A DNA stretch of 64,000 nucleotides, taken from positions 21,482 through 85,481 of IMG/VR virus record IMGVR_UViG_3300017728_000002, one strand, 5' to 3'. The DNA comes from a virus. Each line of letters opens with the position of its first letter. The stretch's first letter is position 1. A program made the position numbers and the translations under genes. Positions 60,601-64,000 of the stretch are shown one piece after another. The notes below the pieces were generated by a model, which saw nothing but the letters and a program-made list of their open reading frames with translations, made no database searches and was not told where the DNA came from.

Positions 60601-63242
60601 TCAGCTATTTCTAGAGCCAAGTTGCTCAAGTTTGAAGCTTCGCTGGAATTGTACATGTCATAGAGCAGGTTCAAGACGTAGTCCATTTCTGAACTGATGA
60701 TTTCGTCTCCAAACCGGAAGTACTTGCGCCTCCAAAACTCTTTGGTGCTGGGGATGTAATCGGGGTAATTGCCGTACCACTCTGGGTATGTTGTAGTGGT
60801 GAAGTTTGCAGCAAGATCGTAGTCATATCCAGAAACGTTGTACCACGCAAATTCTAGCAGTTCTGCTTCTGGGTGGTCTTCAAAATAATTAGCTGCGACT
60901 GCATTCAAGTCTAGGTACCCCATTAAAGGGTTAGAAATCATTTCCCAGCAGCTGATTTGAGCTGAATAAACAATGTCCTCGTAATTGTCTAGGTAAGCAT
61001 CTCCAAACAAGATGTCAGCATCAGATGAAGAGCCGTATCCAACCAGTTCAGGAATCGTTGTTCCATCTACGTAGTTGTAGCATAGTGCTGTTTCGCTTTC
61101 AAAGCCTAAGTCAATGTAGTATTGAGAAGCTGTGTCTAAACACTCTCCCCAAGCATTGCCTTCAAACAAAGAGCCGTCAGGAGCATAATGGTATACAAAA
61201 GACTCACTTGTAGGTACTTTGACTAAGAGCTGTCCAGGCTCACTTTGTCCTGGGGGCAGGTTGGGGATCAAGGGTTGATCTATGAAAGGCCTGTGGTAGG
61301 GTTGTTCGTTGTACGCTTGTTCAGAGTTAATCCAAGGAGTTCCTACGTATTCAACAACGCGTTCAGTGAGGTCACCACCAGTCATAGTTTCCCAGTGCCC
61401 AAATGGGAAAGGTTGAGGAGTATCATAATCTGGTACCGACCACCTTGCTAAAGGAGCGCTCACGTTGGTTCCACCTCTAGGTTTGTCGGGATATGTCGGA
61501 GGGTAATCGTCTATGAAGGGGATGTATAGAGGATTTGTGGTTTCACTCAACAAAGGGTACGGTGTCAAAGGTGCTACGTTTACTGTATCGTAGTCAAACA
61601 ATGTGATCCAGTCTTGACTGCCTGAAGTATCGGCCAAAGACAAGTGTTGAGGGTGTTCCCAAGACCGATTTCCGCTGGCTCCACGTGTGTTAAGGTTGTC
61701 CCAGCTTAAATACGTGGAAAACGAATTAGGCCACATCCCAAAATGAGCCCAACCATTGATGATGTTTTCGCCTTGGTGATACCACCTACCATAGCTTGTA
61801 GAGTCGGTAGGATCAGCATTTGTAGTAAGATAGCTGCCCCCACCATTTAGTTCAGGCAAGAAGTAGTTAATAGAAGCTACAATCTGCAAGTCGTGTACTG
61901 GCACAACGCCGTTAAAGAAGGTTGTGTCTTGAGAATTCTGATTTACTACAAATACATCGAAATACGCTTGAAGGCTGTTGCCTACATAGTAAGCAGTATC
62001 TAAAGTCATAGAAGATGATCCTCCCCAAATTGAGTCTGTAGTAATGTCAAGTCCGCTCGCAGTAATGCCCAGTGTAGAATCTAAATAATTGTACATAGCC
62101 ATAGAAGGATATACTGAAACGATTGCACCCTGTGAAACACCCAACTCAGCTAAGCTTTCTTGCGTTTGACCTGCTAAAGCATCTTCTGAGTTATCCCCAC
62201 CCGCCATGTCATACCAAACATCAATTTTTTTTGATCCGCCTTCTACTAACATTTTATCTAACGGTTGCCAAACAGATTTAAGATGAACATCGCCTGTCAT
62301 TTTACCGCGTCGAACGCCTTTAACGGGGATTCCAGTTAAATGGTAACCTGAGATTCTGTACCGTACGGGTACTTGTACGTTGTCGTTGGCCAGGCTAGCC
62401 ATAACTACGTTTGCCATGTTCAACGTATCATCGTTGAGTTGATACTGAGTAAATGCAGTTTGCACGCTATCAGGCAAGTATGGGACTGTGAAGGCGACGA
62501 TCCAAGGCAAATAGTATTCTGACAGTTCAGATCCCCATTGGGCTCCTTCAAAATCTTCTAAAAGATCAGTCCAGTAACCTGTAAGAACCAGTCCGTTGTG
62601 AGAGTCTACAGCTCTGTTTCGGATGGTCTGATATCGCACTCTACCTACAGCAGTTCCTGTGTTTTCAAACGTGGATGGGAGGTGTGTGACATAGTCTAGC
62701 TCAAAGATGACGTTGTCGTTGTCTGTCCTAAAGTATCCGTTGTTGTGCAACTCCTCTTCAATAACCAGCGGTGCAGGCCCTTCGTGGATAAGCTCACATC
62801 CAAAAGGAACGTAAAGCCTCTTGATCCGGATGGTATCGGTATTGGAAATGGTCAAAGAATTGTAGGAATTTCCGCTTAGGTGCTTGCCTACATAAACTTC
62901 TTCGATACTTCGTGTGCCTGTTCCGGTGTGTAACAGTCTTTGAGGCGCGTTAGGTGTGCCTCCAAGACAAATCCTCAAGTTTGGATGACTCCATCCTGTA
63001 ATGTTCAGATCTGCAGGCCCTAAAGAACTTTCGTAATGCCGTGTTCCTGGAACAACAAACTCTTGCTGGCCTGTTTCATAATTCAATTGCTGAGTAGCGA
63101 ACGTAAATGAAGCAGGTGTACTAAGTACAAAAGATTCAGTAAGCGATTGAGGCAAAAAGGGAAAAGGCGGAGTAAAAGAGGTTTGACTCTGCGCAAAAAA
63201 CGAAGCAGCCATTAAAACTGCAGTGATGAAATATCGTAGCAT
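57699..63242 (-). CDS. Secreted multi-domain protein with dockerin repeats (1,847 aa)
   Basis: A Sec-type signal peptide is clear at the N-terminus: MLRYFITAVLMAASFFAQSQ then TSF, cleavage near residue 20. Residues ~1151-1205 carry two dockerin-like calcium-binding repeats (GDFNGDGVVGAVDLINMLQ and GDINNDGCVNVIDFIIFLQT), and a third related loop, DMDMDGYWTSTDLE, lies at ~1669-1683. The long first ~1,140 residues are Tyr/Asp/Asn-rich and beta-like, without a recognised enzyme motif. No type IX secretion C-terminal domain was seen. Such proteins occur as cell-surface proteins in Flavobacteriales; it was likely acquired from the host and is exported after infection. It is the first long gene on this strand downstream of a related partial gene. 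Confidence 0.7.
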   Translation of the reverse strand: MLRYFITAVLMAASFFAQSQTSFTPPFPFLPQSLTESFVLSTPASFTFATQQLNYETGQQEFVVPGTRHYESSLGPADLNITGWSHPNLRICLGGTPNAPQRLLHTGTGTRSIEEVYVGKHLSGNSYNSLTISNTDTIRIKRLYVPFGCELIHEGPAPLVIEEELHNNGYFRTDNDNVIFELDYVTHLPSTFENTGTAVGRVRYQTIRNRAVDSHNGLVLTGYWTDLLEDFEGAQWGSELSEYYLPWIVAFTVPYLPDSVQTAFTQYQLNDDTLNMANVVMASLANDNVQVPVRYRISGYHLTGIPVKGVRRGKMTGDVHLKSVWQPLDKMLVEGGSKKIDVWYDMAGGDNSEDALAGQTQESLAELGVSQGAIVSVYPSMAMYNYLDSTLGITASGLDITTDSIWGGSSSMTLDTAYYVGNSLQAYFDVFVVNQNSQDTTFFNGVVPVHDLQIVASINYFLPELNGGGSYLTTNADPTDSTSYGRWYHQGENIINGWAHFGMWPNSFSTYLSWDNLNTRGASGNRSWEHPQHLSLADTSGSQDWITLFDYDTVNVAPLTPYPLLSETTNPLYIPFIDDYPPTYPDKPRGGTNVSAPLARWSVPDYDTPQPFPFGHWETMTGGDLTERVVEYVGTPWINSEQAYNEQPYHRPFIDQPLIPNLPPGQSEPGQLLVKVPTSESFVYHYAPDGSLFEGNAWGECLDTASQYYIDLGFESETALCYNYVDGTTIPELVGYGSSSDADILFGDAYLDNYEDIVYSAQISCWEMISNPLMGYLDLNAVAANYFEDHPEAELLEFAWYNVSGYDYDLAANFTTTTYPEWYGNYPDYIPSTKEFWRRKYFRFGDEIISSEMDYVLNLLYDMYNSSEASNLSNLALEIAEDYADGFIDANDGPVYNYLNSGSINPNKYMPLGRYVQPGGAFWIRNATNSSDFVEILPSHGVYDHDFPMENLGQIFVGDYGPYGLLLNDIESYGIDTGGRTSASKTLFTDDATSTSVVTYAYENDSTMMPFVFFEHKFDDNALDGTHTVGEEAASVFPGVPFLYTDSAQFRAAHVIKEYAPHNHKPIHAFFPPPPINGAWVIEPLKIQATGSTFYDDLGYQPFPRIAIELYDTSGTLNTIKYLGVGDTLWMRDSEFNFPLEGLVYMTNLQGDFNGDGVVGAVDLINMLQAQGCCEGDGCSNFAIGDINNDGCVNVIDFIIFLQTYGYNVGENSGDWSAPGNFIDGGGMVIDPNEVSAIEQAFQDKLTLFTNAGIQWDPNEYTLTAYGQEMTIIDPTMTTLAKGRNKLQLPRTALAHDAVMLITTKGLSYIDIADLSNYGPVTSASYLAGDGYVAPNGTRLDLDEGSELAYVIYEHTNTFTPKVPWIQFYTDLDEIYNGPSENTSPTLGQCYYGAYSNINAPVLSLHATDNANVTVGLIDAFGAGPAIHNLHHFKDGVYADPLWDQATTRYLSGVANPSTVFPRKNISLAYITSQKSSSGYTSRGSATTQQSIRRKYIGGIRDYFDIYSETSTPADVARSDWGYFNGTFDSQLHQGVITGVDQMTLREYFRFKLHSVSPKFGLAASADSRHHFDNSFGPQYNLDANVSNTLTVGREFMPCQIGTYADWMTHIITPFFAAHTGQRAIAMINSSDAAFTSTQDAITFAANTFFTQSNLFSLPEQSYGPLVYDMDMDGYWTSTDLEILEGCFLHWTSLGDDQAKPVANPAAYYRAGTDALHTVTNVLPKYDAQKEEYQPSRLFHEYFDIDGDAPYFDEAIANWANCLNHQEFISFRTPGAMRTDTRFSTGDFKNITLPFMDSNQKIDTQWLNTATAPANSTGRYNPGQSSIPDAFKVVPAPSFFPTTFVSQ

Positions 63243-63247
63243 GGTGA

Positions 63248-64000
63248 TTACTCAAAAACTGGAAGAGCCGTTGTAGGGTTATTAGGGATTTCAGTAGTGC
63301 TGCATCCCAAGCAGAAAAAGTTTGTTGGAGCGCTGTATCCGGGGGGCTGAGTAGCCAGTCCTGTTTTCATGTAGATCCGCAGTCCTGTAGGTATACTAAT
63401 GGGGTCAGTCATAGCTTCAAGCTCGGCGTTGGTAGGCACCCTTGAAGGCAAGTTGATTATGCCGTTATTCAAGGGCTGTCCCCAGTGAATCCATCCAAAC
63501 TCATCAGCTACGAAGACAAACATCTTGTCTCCGTTTACTTGGTCTTGTACAAAGGCTTTCATCTGCTGGTCTGGCCATGCATAGTCAGTCCAAATGTTGT
63601 ACGGGCTATAAGTGCGGGAGACGCCGCTGAGCCTAGCCATGGTTTCTAGCCGTTGCTTTTTAGCTCCAAGCAGTTCAGTGCCTTCAATCAGAATAGGGTC
63701 TGTTCCATTCCAGCAGTCATTGAAATAACTCAGCAACTGTTGTAGATCAGAGATGCCAATGTATCCATCTGCATTAAAGTCATTTACAATAGAGTACCCA
63801 GGGTCATTTTCGCTTAACCCGTAAGAACCTAGAAACAATAGAATGTCAGCGGTTGTGACACACCCGTCTATGTTTAAGTCAGCGGCTAAAAAGCCAGAAT
63901 ACACCGTGAGAACGGCAATCTCTTCTTGGTAACCGCCTGCTTCAAACGCGTATGTAGTAGAAGTTCCACCTGCGTCAATAGAAGTAAGCGCAACGTCATA
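63248..64000 (-). CDS. Secreted-type protein with dockerin repeats, C-terminal part (5' end outside window)
   Basis: The frame is open to the right window edge; the GTG at 63904 is internal. At least 250 residues of the C-terminal end are visible. Two dockerin-like calcium loops, LNIDGCVTTADILLFLGSYG and FNADGYIGISDLQQLLSYF, occur in tandem, as in the neighbouring 1,847-aa protein. The following ~150 residues (MFVFVADEFGWIHWGQPLNN) are strand-like and unrecognised, ending CLGCSTTEIPNN. Five bases separate it from the next gene, so both are co-transcribed. It is probably a paralogous module of the same system. Confidence 0.6.
   Translation of the reverse strand, partial: YDVALTSIDAGGTSTTYAFEAGGYQEEIAVLTVYSGFLAADLNIDGCVTTADILLFLGSYGLSENDPGYSIVNDFNADGYIGISDLQQLLSYFNDCWNGTDPILIEGTELLGAKKQRLETMARLSGVSRTYSPYNIWTDYAWPDQQMKAFVQDQVNGDKMFVFVADEFGWIHWGQPLNNGIINLPSRVPTNAELEAMTDPISIPTGLRIYMKTGLATQPPGYSAPTNFFCLGCSTTEIPNNPTTALPVFE

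Noticed and set aside
57699-63242. Type IX secretion C-terminal sorting domain on the secreted protein
   Set aside because: The C-terminus (PSSFF then PTTFVSQ) has no typical T9SS motif, so export beyond Sec cannot be claimed.
1-64000. tRNA, rRNA, integrase, att sites or insertion sequences
   Set aside because: No cloverleaf-like segment in the few intergenic gaps, no recombinase motif and no terminal inverted repeats seen; gaps are all shorter than about 100 bases.

Overview
The window reads as part of a lytic tailed-phage genome, most probably a crAss-like podovirus (order Crassvirales) infecting a Bacteroidota host, perhaps marine. The evidence is the crAss-type portal and major capsid protein on the left, a row of ring/tail proteins ending in a P22-gp10-like 1,145-aa tail protein, then three large cargo-type genes and a single 5,115-aa protein. 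That giant carries the RNA polymerase loop GSDFDIDKLF, which is characteristic of the single-chain virion RNA polymerases of this order. Bacteroidota is supported by the near absence of purine-rich Shine-Dalgarno sites and by dockerin-type repeats in secreted proteins. I see no rRNA, tRNA, integrase, insertion sequence or CRISPR array. All assignments come from reading the sequence; no search was run.

Left block, plus strand, 1-45093 (virion and lysis genes): C-terminal half of the portal; acidic scaffold-like protein; major capsid protein; a cluster of very basic small proteins; several virion proteins; a gp4-like connector; a calcineurin-like phosphoesterase; a BppU-like adaptor, collagen-containing fibre and LamG-type adhesin; small proteins with a probable holin; two ring-protein candidates and the large tail protein; and finally the cargo proteins and the giant polymerase protein. 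Most genes overlap by ATGA or TAATG or are a few bases apart, so they look translationally coupled.

Right block, minus strand, 64000-45090 (early and replication genes): a secreted protein fragment and a complete 1,847-aa secreted protein, both with dockerin repeats; SF2 helicase; an unknown protein; DnaB-like helicase; Sak4-like ATPase; SSB-like protein; primase; RusA-like resolvase; NinB-like protein; rIIA and rIIB; a DnaA-C-terminal-like protein; a PD-(D/E)XK exonuclease; an unknown protein; DUF3310; and an Lrp-type regulator. The two blocks converge at 45090-45093, where the last genes of both strands share a TTAA as their stop codons.

A pyrimidine-rich element, consensus AACTCTCTAC, lies 0-18 bases upstream of nine start codons on both strands, sometimes inside the preceding gene and several times just after a GC-rich hairpin. 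It is the clearest unexplained signal in the window and may be a phage promoter or a non-Shine-Dalgarno translation signal. The other unusual items are the giant polymerase protein flanked by two HExxH metallopeptidase motifs and the phage-borne secreted dockerin proteins.
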